DNA from: Alphaproteobacteria bacterium UBA6178 | Lineage (GTDB): Bacteria; Pseudomonadota; Alphaproteobacteria; Rickettsiales; UBA3002 | Reading direction: 5' to 3' | DNA length: 56,303 bases | Assembly (NCBI GenBank): GCA_002422205.1 | Contig: DITS01000020.1 | Coordinates: forward strand, 41,514 to 97,816 | Shown: in pieces, positions 16,570 through 25,298 of the stretch | Layout: each line of letters starts with the position of its first letter | Position numbering within the stretch: position 1 is the stretch's first letter | Position numbers and translations under genes: made by a program | The notes under the pieces: generated by a model | Told to the model about the DNA's origin: nothing | Seen by the model: the letters and a program-made list of their open reading frames with translations, nothing else | The model's database searches: none

Positions 16570-18090
16570 TTAGGCGTTATCGCCATCAAACCAATGTTCA
16601 CGCGCTTTCATAATCAGCTCGTTAATCTGGTCATCATTCAGGCCCGAATTAGGCGCCAATTCCTTAAACTCATCGGCAGCCAAATCCGCCAGATCGTCCA
16701 GTGTTTTGATGCCCTTAACAGCAATCACTTTCAAAATATCAAGCGACAGCGGCTCGAAATTGATGAGGTCATCCGCCACACCCATTTCTTTGAGTTTTTT
16801 CTGTGCCTCATCCGCCTGCGCCTCCAGATAGTCGCGGGCACGTTGGCGCAGCTCTTCGGCTACGTCTTCGTCAAATCCTTCGATGCCTGCCAAATCTTCA
16901 ACCGGTACATAGCCCACCTCTTCAATCGAGGTGAAGCCCTCCGTCACCAGTAAATGCGCGATCACTTCTTCCACATTCAACGCCTCGATAAACATCTGCG
17001 ACAGCTTATTGAATTCTTCGGTACGACGATCGGATTCGGCTTCTTCTGTTAAAATATCAATGCTCCAGCCAATCAGCTGCGACGCTAAACGCACATTCTG
17101 ACCACGACGGCCAATCGCCAGACTCAGCTGGTCATCACCCACCACAACCTCAATACGGCTGTTATCTTCGTCAATCACTACTTTCGAGACTTCAGCCGAC
17201 GAAAGCGCATTCACAATAAAGGTCGCCGGATCATCAGAATATTCAATGATATCAACCTTCTCACCTTGCAGCTCGCTCACCACTGCCTGAACGCGCGTAC
17301 CACGCACACCCACACAAGACAACACCGGATTCACACTCGGATCATGCGACATCACCGCAATCTTAGCACGGCTACCCGGATCACGCGCTACGGCAACAAT
17401 CTCAATAATACCGTCATAAATTTCAGGCACTTCCTGTGCAAACAGCTTAGCCATAAAGTCAGGATGCGTACGTGACAAAAACACCTGCGGGCCAGTTTTT
17501 TCGCGGCGCACATCATAAATATAAGCACGGATACGATCACCAGTGCGGAAGGTCTCACGGGGAATCAGCTCATCACGGCGAATCATCGCTTCGGTGCGGC
17601 CAAAATCCACAATCACATTGCCATATTCCACGCGCTTCACCACGCCATTGGCGATCTCGCCAAGGCGGTCTTTAAATTCTTCATACTGGCGGTCGCGCTC
17701 AGCATCACGCACTTTTTGTACAATCACCTGCTTCGCAGTTTGCGCGGCAATACGGCCAAAATCGATCGGTGGCAGCGGGTCTTTAATGATGCTGCCAGCT
17801 TCCAAAGCGGCATCTTTCTTCTTTGCATCCGCAACCGTAATTTGCGTCACCGGGTCTTCCACCTCTTCTACCACATGCGTTTGGCGGAACAAATGAATCG
17901 CGCCGGATTTACGGTCAATTTCAGCCTTAATATCATGCTCAAGCCCGTATTTACGACGGCCAGCGATCTGAATCGCCTGCTCCATGGCTTCCAATACCGA
18001 ATCACGGTCAATATTCTTTTCACGTGCTACCGCATCTGCGATTTGCAGCATTTCACTGTTACCGGCCACGGCTTGTTTCGCTACTGACAT
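16570..18090 (-). CDS. nusA: NusA, transcription termination/antitermination factor
   Basis: Binds RNA polymerase and nascent RNA, controlling pausing, termination and antitermination. 506 residues: N-terminal polymerase-binding domain, S1 domain (GEIANGVVKRVEYGNVIVDFGRTE), KH domains (DPVSVNP-like DPSVNPVLSCVGVRG and LAIGRRGQNVRLASQL), then C-terminal acidic repeats with two helix-hairpin modules. Length is typical for alphaproteobacteria. It follows rimP by 17 bases; an intrinsic terminator lies in front of rimP. Confidence 0.97.
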   Translation of the reverse strand: MSVAKQAVAGNSEMLQIADAVAREKNIDRDSVLEAMEQAIQIAGRRKYGLEHDIKAEIDRKSGAIHLFRQTHVVEEVEDPVTQITVADAKKKDAALEAGSIIKDPLPPIDFGRIAAQTAKQVIVQKVRDAERDRQYEEFKDRLGEIANGVVKRVEYGNVIVDFGRTEAMIRRDELIPRETFRTGDRIRAYIYDVRREKTGPQVFLSRTHPDFMAKLFAQEVPEIYDGIIEIVAVARDPGSRAKIAVMSHDPSVNPVLSCVGVRGTRVQAVVSELQGEKVDIIEYSDDPATFIVNALSSAEVSKVVIDEDNSRIEVVVGDDQLSLAIGRRGQNVRLASQLIGWSIDILTEEAESDRRTEEFNKLSQMFIEALNVEEVIAHLLVTEGFTSIEEVGYVPVEDLAGIEGFDEDVAEELRQRARDYLEAQADEAQKKLKEMGVADDLINFEPLSLDILKVIAVKGIKTLDDLADLAADEFKELAPNSGLNDDQINELIMKAREHWFDGDNA

Positions 18091-18107
18091 TTTAGGCTCC
18101 TTTAAAA

Positions 18108-18629
18108 TTAAGCAGTTGTTTCGTTAGATGTGTCTTCTTTAGCTGGCTTCTGCGCTTTCAGCAGCGCTTCAGTCAGCACCAGCTTAGCAGCATGAATATT
18201 ATCAATCGGAATCAGATAGATATCCGCATCCACCTGAATGCGTACATCAAAACCCTCCACCGCAAGAATCGGCCCTTTAAAGCGGCGGCGGCCATCCACT
18301 GGCAACGCCGTCTCAATTTTGGCATCAAAGCCAACAAATCGCTCAAAATCACCTTTGCTCAGCAAAGGCCGGTCAATCCCCGGTGAGCTGACCTCAAGAT
18401 TAAACTCGCCTTGCAGCACATCTTCCACATCAAGCAAGGCCGAAACAGTCCGGCTGATTTTAGCGCAATGATCCACGGTAATCCCGCGCCCATCCAGATT
18501 TTCGGCAAAAATCTGCAAGGTTTTGCGCTTGGTACCATCCACCAGCTTCACCTGCACCACGCCAAAGCCCATCGCTTCCAGCGAAGGAGCGATCAGGGTG
18601 TGTATGCGGCTTGTTAACGGGGTCATCAT
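18108..18629 (-). CDS. rimP: RimP, ribosome maturation factor
   Basis: Needed for 30S maturation. 173 residues with the two-domain RimP fold; blocks LQIFAENLDGRGITVDHCAKISRTVSALLDVED and NLEVSSPGIDRPL are diagnostic. Two adjacent ATGs (18629 and 18626) are possible starts. First gene of rimP-nusA-ylxR-infB-rbfA-truB-rpsO-pnp. Only 19 bases separate the upstream terminator T-run from the start. Confidence 0.96.
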   Translation of the reverse strand: MMTPLTSRIHTLIAPSLEAMGFGVVQVKLVDGTKRKTLQIFAENLDGRGITVDHCAKISRTVSALLDVEDVLQGEFNLEVSSPGIDRPLLSKGDFERFVGFDAKIETALPVDGRRRFKGPILAVEGFDVRIQVDADIYLIPIDNIHAAKLVLTEALLKAQKPAKEDTSNETTA

Positions 18630-18648
18630 GTCATCCCAAATTTAGCCA

Positions 18649-18672
18649 ATAAAAAAGGCGGGAAAACCCACC
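18649..18672 (-). terminator. Intrinsic terminator or attenuator before rimP
   Basis: On the minus strand GGTGGG, loop TTTT, CCCGCC (six pairs with one G-U), then TTTTTT. It lies after trmB and just before rimP. Because the nearest plausible promoter is upstream of it, the hairpin would be inside the rimP leader and act as an attenuator. Confidence 0.85.
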
Positions 18673-18702
18673 TCTCAACTGACCGATTCAAATACAATCT
18701 GC

Positions 18703-18730
18703 TATATAGCCCATTATTGGTGAATATCAA
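18703..18730 (-). promoter_or_regulatory. Possible promoter of the rimP-nusA operon
   Basis: TTGATA (5/6 to -35; 18730-18725), a 16-base spacer, then TATATA (4/6 to -10; 18708-18703). The -35 box overlaps the trmB stop. Predicted transcripts would begin near 18696 and read through the terminator hairpin at 18672-18649. Confidence 0.45.
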
Positions 18731-19413
18731 GCCTTTTTTACACAATGAATAAAAACAGGCTCCCGCCCCTCCTTGGTAGTTTTGGTCTGATATTTGGTCG
18801 CCACCCAGCCCTGTGGTGGTGTTTTCCAATCCGCCGCGCACTCCGCCGTCCATTCATAATGCGGACTCGATTGAATATGCGACAGCATCCAGCGGCTATA
18901 ATCCACATGGTCCGTCGCCAGCAGCAGCTTACCCCCAACGGGCTGAATCCGCGCCAGCTCCGCCAATAACGTATGCGAAACCAACCGCCGCTTATGATGC
19001 CGCAACTTGGGCCATGGGTCAGGAAATAAAATATAAACCTGCTCAATCGCACCATCGGGAATACAAGGCAACAGCAAGCGCACATCATCCGTAAACAAAC
19101 GAATATTCGTCAGCTCGCGCTCTGCAATTTTCACCAATAATTTCGCCACCCCATTGATGAAAGGCTCACAGCCAATAAAACCAACATCCGGCTGCGACGC
19201 GGCCCGTGCCGCCAAATGCTCGCCCGCCCCAAAACCAATTTCCAGATGCAACGGGCGCGCATCGTCAAAAGGCGTAAATCCTTGCGTCGGATCAAGTGAA
19301 ATAGACGGTAACAGCGTTTCCATCAGGTCTTGCTTGCGTGGCAGCAAGCGCCGCCCTTTTCGGCGACCAAATGAAGACAAAAACGCGTCGCTATGCTCAG
19401 GCCGCTTTGACAT
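18727..19413 (-). CDS. trmB: TrmB, tRNA (guanine-N7)-methyltransferase
   Basis: Methylates G46 in the tRNA variable loop using SAM. The block YILFPDPWPKLRHHKRRLV is diagnostic, and LEIGFGAGEHLA binds SAM. The start is set at the ATG giving MSKRPEHSDAFLSSFGRRKG (228 residues), which matches the family. The open frame extends to 19437. The start overlaps the metK end by 17 bases, so SAM synthesis and a SAM user are coupled. Confidence 0.94.
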   Translation of the reverse strand: MSKRPEHSDAFLSSFGRRKGRRLLPRKQDLMETLLPSISLDPTQGFTPFDDARPLHLEIGFGAGEHLAARAASQPDVGFIGCEPFINGVAKLLVKIAERELTNIRLFTDDVRLLLPCIPDGAIEQVYILFPDPWPKLRHHKRRLVSHTLLAELARIQPVGGKLLLATDHVDYSRWMLSHIQSSPHYEWTAECAADWKTPPQGWVATKYQTKTTKEGREPVFIHCVKKA

Positions 19414-20590
19414 TAAAATGCAGTTGCAAAGCATCAACTAAATCAAGCCGTTCCCACGAAAATGCACCATTTGCTTCGGGGCTACGGCCAAAATGTCCAT
19501 ATGCCGCCGTGCACCCATAAATCGGCCGGCTTAATTGCAAATGCTCACGCAAACCACGTGGAGACAAATTCACCATTTCTGGCAGTATTTTTTCTAGCTT
19601 TTCGGCTTCCACCTTGCCGGTGCCGTCGGTGCTCACATAAAATGAAATCGGGTGCGACACCCCAATCGCATATGACAGCTGAATCGTGCAGCGCTCAGCC
19701 AAGCCAGCACCCACCACATTTTTTGCCAAATACCGCGCGGCATACGCAGCGGAGCGATCAACCTTGGTCGGGTCTTTACCCGAGAATGCCCCGCCACCAT
19801 GCGGCGCAGCACCACCATAAGTATCCACAATAATTTTCCGCCCCGTCAGCCCTGCATCGCCGTCTGGCCCACCAATAATAAACTGACCGGTTGGATTTAC
19901 ATAGAAATCCTCCTCTGCGCACATCCAACCATCAGGAATGGCTTGCAGGACATATTTACGTACAATCTCACGCACCTGCTTCTGAGTTACATCAGGATGA
20001 TGCTGCGTTGAAACCACAATTGATGAGCAACGCACCGGCTTACCGGCTTCATATAACAAACTCACTTGGCTCTTTGCATCCGGCCCCAGCATCGGCTCCG
20101 CCCCGCTATGGCGCGCTTTTGCCATCAACTGCAAAATGCAGTTTGATAGTTGAATGGGCGCTGGCATAAGTTCAGGCGTTTCGGTGCAGGCAAAGCCAAA
20201 CATAATCCCCTGATCACCCGCGCCTTCATCTTTGTCGCCTGATGCATCAACACCCATGGCGATATCCGCCGACTGCTCATGCACATAGTTATGAATATCA
20301 AGGTTTTTCCAATGGAATCCCTCCTGATGATACCCAATTTCACGCACTTTCTCGCGTGCAATATCATCCATCATTCCCTTGGTCACATTATCAGCACCAC
20401 GCATTTCTCCGGCAATCACCAATTGATTCGTGGTAGCCAACACCTCAATCGCAGCGCGCCCATAGGGATTATCGGCTAAAATCGCATCGACAATCGCATC
20501 CGACACCTGATCGCACACCTTGTCGGGGTGCCCTTCCGATACGGATTCACTCGTAAAAATATAATGGCTGCGGTCTGCGGATTTGATCAT
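19397..20590 (-). CDS. metK: MetK, S-adenosylmethionine synthetase
   Basis: Makes SAM from ATP and methionine. 397 residues with SEGHPDKVCDQVSDA at the N-terminus, GAGDQGIMFGFA and GGGAFSGKDPTKVDRSAAY, all active-site blocks. ATG has a strong AGGAG five bases upstream. A 175-base leader separates it from the XRE gene and can fold so as to hide this ribosome site. SAM is used by TrmB, QueE, MiaB, BioB and BioC in this window. Confidence 0.98.
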   Translation of the reverse strand: MIKSADRSHYIFTSESVSEGHPDKVCDQVSDAIVDAILADNPYGRAAIEVLATTNQLVIAGEMRGADNVTKGMMDDIAREKVREIGYHQEGFHWKNLDIHNYVHEQSADIAMGVDASGDKDEGAGDQGIMFGFACTETPELMPAPIQLSNCILQLMAKARHSGAEPMLGPDAKSQVSLLYEAGKPVRCSSIVVSTQHHPDVTQKQVREIVRKYVLQAIPDGWMCAEEDFYVNPTGQFIIGGPDGDAGLTGRKIIVDTYGGAAPHGGGAFSGKDPTKVDRSAAYAARYLAKNVVGAGLAERCTIQLSYAIGVSHPISFYVSTDGTGKVEAEKLEKILPEMVNLSPRGLREHLQLSRPIYGCTAAYGHFGRSPEANGAFSWERLDLVDALQLHFNVKAA

Positions 20591-20765
20591 GAATGCTCCT
20601 GCAATAATAAACTACCAACCGAGGATGCAAGTGTCATGCGCAACGCGCATGCTTAGTCCGGTTTTGGAGACTGCGCTCCGGTGGCCGCCAAGCAAACAAA
20701 TGCCCACCTCAGATAAATCAAAGGGAAACTAACGGGGCCAATAGAAATTGCAAGATAAAGTTTTA
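20591..20765 (-). promoter_or_regulatory. Structured metK leader, candidate cis-regulatory RNA
   Basis: Two visible structures. First, a perfect 7-bp hairpin, CATGCGC-GTT-GCGCATG, at 20651-20635. Second, TGCATCCT (20629-20622) can pair with AGGAGCA (20600-20594), which is the metK ribosome site, leaving one bulged A. Upstream, GGAG/CTCC around 20667-20680 could form a further stem. It does not match what I recall of SAM-II or SAM/SAH riboswitches, so no class is assigned. Confidence 0.45.
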
Positions 20766-21170
20766 TCAGCTCTCGGCAGGTTCGTCCGCCATGGTTTTCA
20801 CCAGCTCAAAAATGCGTTTGCGCGCTTGCGGCGAAGCAATACGGTAATAGGCACGCATCATTTCCATGGTCTCGCGGCTTGTCATTTTTTCATGCTCAAA
20901 CGCAGGCGCGATATTCTCGGCCATGCCCGGATTATGACCCGCTGGCGCATCATACTCTTCAAAAAAATACGAAACCGGCACGCCAAGAATTTTAGAAAAA
21001 TCATACAAGCGGCTGGCACCCATGCGATTAACGCCGCGCTCATATTTCTGAACTTGCTGAAAGGTAACACCAATTGCCGTCCCGATGGCCTCCTGACTCA
21101 TCCCTAAAATCGTTCTTTTCAAACGCAATCTTTTGCCAACATGCACATCAATCGGGTGAGGGATTCCCAT
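20766..21170 (-). CDS. XRE-family helix-turn-helix regulator
   Basis: 134 residues: a Cro/cI-type HTH at about residues 12-66 (LRLKRTILGMSQEAIGTAIG, then VTFQQVQKYERGVNRMGASRL). A C-terminal part rich in Met/Arg/Glu follows (SRETMEMMRAYYRIASPQARKRIFELV). This protein type sits between lnt and metK in many alphaproteobacteria, so the position is conserved. Targets are unknown. A CtrA-like box lies 29-43 bases before the ATG, suggesting cell-cycle control of this gene (inference). Confidence 0.92.
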   Translation of the reverse strand: MGIPHPIDVHVGKRLRLKRTILGMSQEAIGTAIGVTFQQVQKYERGVNRMGASRLYDFSKILGVPVSYFFEEYDAPAGHNPGMAENIAPAFEHEKMTSRETMEMMRAYYRIASPQARKRIFELVKTMADEPAES

Positions 21171-21198
21171 AAAATCTATTCCTGATTCTTGTTCTTAG

Positions 21199-21213
21199 TT
21201 AATAAAGCGTTAA
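21199..21213. promoter_or_regulatory. CtrA-like box TTAA-N7-TTAA before the XRE gene
   Basis: TTAATAAAGCGTTAA fits the full CtrA consensus spacing (TTAA, seven bases, TTAA) and lies in the 149-base gap between lnt and the XRE gene. A TATAAC -10-like box lies just upstream on the minus strand, with TTGAAA at a short 15-base spacing. CtrA is the alphaproteobacterial master cell-cycle/motility regulator; its gene is not in this window. Confidence 0.5.
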
Positions 21214-21319
21214 CAAGATGGTTATAGCACCATACAAATTCTTTCAAGTATAAAGAATAGTGAAGATCAGCTTTTTATCAAAAAACTAATGCTCATAATC
21301 ACAATTAACAGATAGATAA

Positions 21320-22792
21320 TTACCACGCAATACTACTATAGATTGTTTTCTTGGTCAATGAATTAGGTAAATTCACATCCAGTATCGCTTCTTCATTAAG
21401 CCCCAAAGAGGCAATCATCCTCCCATAGCCATCAAATACAGCGCTGATACCATTATTGGCAGAGCGTATCATGGGAGCCCCTTGTTCAATCGCCCTAAAT
21501 CGAGCTGCCTGCAAATGCTGATAAGGTCCGGAAGTGAGCCCAAACCATCCATCATTACTGATATTCAATAACCACTTTGCCTGATTTTGCGTGTTAGAAT
21601 ACGCAGGGAAAATAGCCTCATAACATATCAGCGGCACAAAAGCCGGTAGCCCTGCACTATCAACCAATGATTGTTCATTGCCAGAGCTAAAATCAACCGA
21701 GCCTGATGTAATCTTAGTCACCGGCAGCACATTGCGTAACGGCACAAATTCACCAAAAGGCACCAAATGCTGCTTATCATAAATCTCCCGAATCGCTGCA
21801 TCCGCACCCTTTGCCACCACCAGACTGTTATACAGCTTTGGCGGCTGATACCCCTGTTCTACCGTCACCGCACCGGTTATCAGCATTTGCGAGTCATTCA
21901 GCAAACCATCCACACCGGCGATGGACTGCTCCGCTTTCGATATACTATAAGGATAAGCCGTCTCAGGCCATATAAACACATCAATATCTTCATATCCTTC
22001 CGCTAGCGACAATGCCTTATGCACCTGCAATTCCTGCGGACGGAAGGATTGGTTCCACTTCAAATGCTGCGGAATGCTGGCTTGCACTAATCGCAGCCGA
22101 ACATCACTCTCACTATGCTCTGCAGTTTCCAGCCGCTGCACACCAAAAATCAATGCCCCCGCGAGTAAAAGCGCTGCAACAATCGATGGTAAAACCCGCA
22201 TCGGCACATGCGAAAGCAGCAAGGCAGGAGCACTAGCCATAAAAATAGTAAATAATGTCAGGATATAAATGCCTGTAACCGAGACAATCTGCACGCTCAC
22301 ATCATGCGCACCCCAGCTATACCCCATTAAATTCCATGGCAATCCAGTAAACACCAGACTACGCGCCATTTCCGCTGCAAAAATACACAGCGTAAAAATC
22401 AGCAGATTATAATGCAAGCTATGTGGCCGTTTAAGCGCAGAAAATATCATAGCGGCAAGCCCAAAAAACAATGCTAACCCGCCATTTAGCCCCAGCAGAC
22501 AAAAGGGAATCATCCACGCAAACCGCTCCACATCAGTGAGCATCGACACGCAAATCCAATACATGCCCACGATGAAAAAGCCAAATCCCCAGCTCCATCC
22601 GCGCCGCAATGCTTGCCATTTATTCTGGCACACATACAGGCTCAAAAATAAGGTGGATAAACCAATCACCAGCAACGGCCATGCATGAAACGGAGCAAAA
22701 GCCAACGCGCTAAACCCGCCACATACAAACATGAGCAGCGCATGCCGCCAGCCGCGCATGCTCAACAATGGGGTCATTTTAGTGTGTAACAT
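21320..22792 (-). CDS. lnt: Lnt, apolipoprotein N-acyltransferase
   Basis: Inner-membrane enzyme that adds the third acyl chain to lipoproteins. 490 residues: about six to eight N-terminal membrane helices, then a nitrilase-fold periplasmic domain with WPETAYPY (catalytic Glu), LVPFGEFVPL and ICYEAIFP (catalytic Cys). It lies 12 bases after corC and before the XRE-metK pair, the usual alphaproteobacterial order. The predicted lipoprotein at 27811 would be a client. Confidence 0.95.
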   Translation of the reverse strand: MLHTKMTPLLSMRGWRHALLMFVCGGFSALAFAPFHAWPLLVIGLSTLFLSLYVCQNKWQALRRGWSWGFGFFIVGMYWICVSMLTDVERFAWMIPFCLLGLNGGLALFFGLAAMIFSALKRPHSLHYNLLIFTLCIFAAEMARSLVFTGLPWNLMGYSWGAHDVSVQIVSVTGIYILTLFTIFMASAPALLLSHVPMRVLPSIVAALLLAGALIFGVQRLETAEHSESDVRLRLVQASIPQHLKWNQSFRPQELQVHKALSLAEGYEDIDVFIWPETAYPYSISKAEQSIAGVDGLLNDSQMLITGAVTVEQGYQPPKLYNSLVVAKGADAAIREIYDKQHLVPFGEFVPLRNVLPVTKITSGSVDFSSGNEQSLVDSAGLPAFVPLICYEAIFPAYSNTQNQAKWLLNISNDGWFGLTSGPYQHLQAARFRAIEQGAPMIRSANNGISAVFDGYGRMIASLGLNEEAILDVNLPNSLTKKTIYSSIAW

Positions 22793-22804
22793 GCGCGTGT
22801 TGTA

Positions 22805-23755
22805 TCACGCGTCCGAAGAAGATGCTACAGGCTCCATACGCACCACACGCACTTTTTTTATCTTGCGCGGATCAGCGGATAAAATCTCCAGCTTCAAGCC
22901 CCGATGGTAATGCACCACCTCACCCTTGGCAGGAATACGCCCCAAATGCGAGAAGATCAACCCGCCCAACGTATCAAAATCATCTTCTTCGCCGTCTTCT
23001 GTCATCGGCATTTGCAGCTCTTGCGACAGATCATCAATCTTCACCCGCGCATCAGCTTCTAAAACGCGGTCATTAATCCACAGCATCTCAGGTAGCACTT
23101 CATCATCGTCATGCTCATCCTGAATTTCACCGACGATCTCTTCGAATAAATCTTCCATCGTCACCAGCCCATCGGTGCCGCCATACTCATCCACCACAAT
23201 CGCCAGATGGCAGGAGCTCAGTCGCATTTTCAGCAACAGATCAATAATTTTCATCGACGCCGGAACAAATAGAACATCGCGCTTCAGGTCATTAATATTA
23301 AAAGGAATATCGCCAATCAGGCAGCGGAAAAAATCCTTGATGTGTACAAAACCCTGCACATGATCGAGCGAATCCCCATACACTGGAATACGCGTATGCC
23401 GACACTCAGCAATAAACCGCGTCATCTCGTCCTGACTGATGCTCGCAGGCACCGCATAAATATCGGTGCGTGGTGTCATCACATCGCTTACCTTCAGCTC
23501 ACCGAAGGCAACCATATTGCGCAGCAATGTGCGCTCCTCATCGGAAATTAGGGAGTCTTCGCCATCATGCTCTTGCAGCACTTCATGCAACGCATCCTTG
23601 AGTGAGCCTTCACTACGATGATTTAATGTCTGGCGAATCCACCGCCCAAGCTGCTCAAACGAAGAAAGAGACTGAATGTCTTTTTTATGGTTTGTGCCCC
23701 CGTCATACCCCGCAGAAACACTTGCGGCCCCCGTACTACCATCAGATGATGCCAT
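22805..23755 (-). CDS. CorC/HlyC-type CBS-domain protein
   Basis: 316 residues: paired CBS domains (VMTPRTDIYAVPASI; VPASMKIIDLLLKMR) and the C-terminal CorC_HlyC domain (FDTLGGLIFSHLGRIPAKGEVVHY). It lacks the membrane DUF21 domain, so it is the short soluble form usually called hemolysin C or CorC and linked to Mg/Co efflux. Its place between ybeY and lnt is conserved across proteobacteria, in the ybeZYX-lnt cluster. The hemolysin name should not be taken as a toxin call. Confidence 0.92.
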   Translation of the reverse strand: MASSDGSTGAASVSAGYDGGTNHKKDIQSLSSFEQLGRWIRQTLNHRSEGSLKDALHEVLQEHDGEDSLISDEERTLLRNMVAFGELKVSDVMTPRTDIYAVPASISQDEMTRFIAECRHTRIPVYGDSLDHVQGFVHIKDFFRCLIGDIPFNINDLKRDVLFVPASMKIIDLLLKMRLSSCHLAIVVDEYGGTDGLVTMEDLFEEIVGEIQDEHDDDEVLPEMLWINDRVLEADARVKIDDLSQELQMPMTEDGEEDDFDTLGGLIFSHLGRIPAKGEVVHYHRGLKLEILSADPRKIKKVRVVRMEPVASSSDA

Positions 23756-23799
23756 GGCTGGCTAATTTGCACCTCGCGCTGTTCAACACAGCTTTTAAG

Positions 23800-24246
23800 T
23801 TACTCTTTTTGGTAGGGGTTATCAATACCCAGTTTTGACAGAATATGGATTTCCAACGCTTCCATTGCCTCCGCTTCCTCGTCTTCGGTATGGTCATAGC
23901 CTAACAAATGCAGCGTGCCATGCACCAATAAATGGGTCAGATGATGGCTAAAATCTTTGCCTTGCTCCTGTGCTTCCCGCAAAATGGTCTCATAGGCAAA
24001 AATAATATCGCCCCATTCCTCATCATTCGGCTCCTGCTCAAACGACAACACATTGGTAGGGGCATCTTTGTCACGAAATTCACGGTTTAACTCGCGCACC
24101 TGCTCGTCATCGCTAAATACTACCGCTATGGCCTTATTCTTTCCGTCAATAGCGGCCTGTGCAAAGGTCAGTTCAATCACCGGCTTGCACAATAACGGCA
24201 CTTCATCCCAAACATCGCTTTGATGAATGATGGTCAGCTCAATCAC
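23800..24246 (-). CDS. ybeY: YbeY, rRNA maturation endoribonuclease
   Basis: Metal-dependent single-strand RNase for 16S rRNA 3'-end maturation and ribosome quality control. 148 residues with the zinc motif HGTLHLLGYDH (H-x3-H-x5-H). The start is GTG at 24246, two bases after the phoH stop, with GGACTGAG upstream inside phoH. It is coupled to phoH, its usual partner. Confidence 0.95.
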   Translation of the reverse strand: MIELTIIHQSDVWDEVPLLCKPVIELTFAQAAIDGKNKAIAVVFSDDEQVRELNREFRDKDAPTNVLSFEQEPNDEEWGDIIFAYETILREAQEQGKDFSHHLTHLLVHGTLHLLGYDHTEDEEAEAMEALEIHILSKLGIDNPYQKE

Positions 24247-24248
24247 AC

Positions 24249-25298
24249 TCAGTCCATATCCGTTTCAAGACTGACGTTCTTTTTCGCTTCCCAATCGTCA
24301 TAGGCCTTCACAATCCGTGCCGCCAGCTCATGTCGCACCACATCGGTATTGCTGAAGCGTACAATCGAAATCCCCTCAATATGTTCAATTTTGGGAATAC
24401 AATCCGCCAAGCCCGATTTCACGTCTTTAGGTAAATCCACCTGCGTAATATCGCCGGTAATCACCATGCGCGAATATTCACCCATACGTGTCAAAAACAT
24501 TTTCATTTGTGTGCGCGTGGTGTTTTGCGCCTCATCCAGAATCACAAACGCATTACTCAGCGTCCGCCCGCGCATATAAGCAAGCGGCGCCAGTTCGATT
24601 TCGCCATTCTCAATACATTGCTGCACGCGCTCCGCTGGCATCATATCAAATAGCGCATCATATAGGGGCCGTAAAAACGGATCGATCTTGTCTTTAATAT
24701 CCCCCGGCAAAAAGCCGATTTTCTCGCCCGCTTCCACTGCAGGACGTGACAAAATCACCCGCTCAACCTTTTTATTCAGCAGCGCATACACCGCCATCGC
24801 CACCGCAATATAGGTTTTCCCCGTACCCGCCGGCCCCAATGCAAATACCAGATCGCTATCAAACAACTGGCGCATATAATTCGCCTGCACATGGCTATAA
24901 GGCACCACCGCCTTTTTCATGGTTTTGATCACCACATCGCTGTCAGCTTCATCACCAGCATAACGCTTGCGCTTTTTCTGCTTTGGGTCAGCCACCGGCG
25001 CCAACATTCGAATCGCCGCATCCACTTCCGTGGGGCCAATATCTTTGCCGTCTTCAATTTGCTTATACAGCTTGTTCAATATCAGCTCGCTCGCCTCAAT
25101 ATCGCGGCGCTTACCCGAAATGCTGATCATATTCCCGCGTGAAATGGCGCTCACATTCAGCAGTTGGCCGATACGCTCTAAATTTTCATCCCGATCCCCA
25201 TATAAAATAGGCAAATAAGCGTTATTATCGAAAAACACATTCAGTGTTTCCGCTTCTTTATGATGAATTTGTTTACGCGCTGGCTTTGCCTTGGACAT
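24249..25298 (-). CDS. ybeZ: PhoH-family ATPase (YbeZ)
   Basis: 349-residue PhoH-like ATPase, a partner of YbeY in RNA metabolism. An N-terminal KH-like part (IGQLLNVSAISRGNMISISG) precedes the ATPase with Walker A (ALGPAGTGKTYIAVAMA) and Walker B (FVILDEAQNTT). The start overlaps the end of miaB by 26 bases. The arrangement miaB-ybeZ-ybeY-ybeX-lnt is the same as in E. coli. Confidence 0.94.
   Translation of the reverse strand: MSKAKPARKQIHHKEAETLNVFFDNNAYLPILYGDRDENLERIGQLLNVSAISRGNMISISGKRRDIEASELILNKLYKQIEDGKDIGPTEVDAAIRMLAPVADPKQKKRKRYAGDEADSDVVIKTMKKAVVPYSHVQANYMRQLFDSDLVFALGPAGTGKTYIAVAMAVYALLNKKVERVILSRPAVEAGEKIGFLPGDIKDKIDPFLRPLYDALFDMMPAERVQQCIENGEIELAPLAYMRGRTLSNAFVILDEAQNTTRTQMKMFLTRMGEYSRMVITGDITQVDLPKDVKSGLADCIPKIEHIEGISIVRFSNTDVVRHELAARIVKAYDDWEAKKNVSLETDMD

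Noticed and set aside
20591..20765. Assigning the metK leader to the SAM-II or SAM/SAH riboswitch class
   Set aside because: GGAGCA near the start recalls SAM/SAH, but the required 6-bp hairpin with its pyrimidine loop is not present as I remember it.
22805..23755. Reading the CorC/HlyC protein as a hemolysin
   Set aside because: The CBS plus CorC_HlyC architecture and the ybeZ-ybeY-lnt context indicate a housekeeping ion-homeostasis protein; the toxin name is historical.
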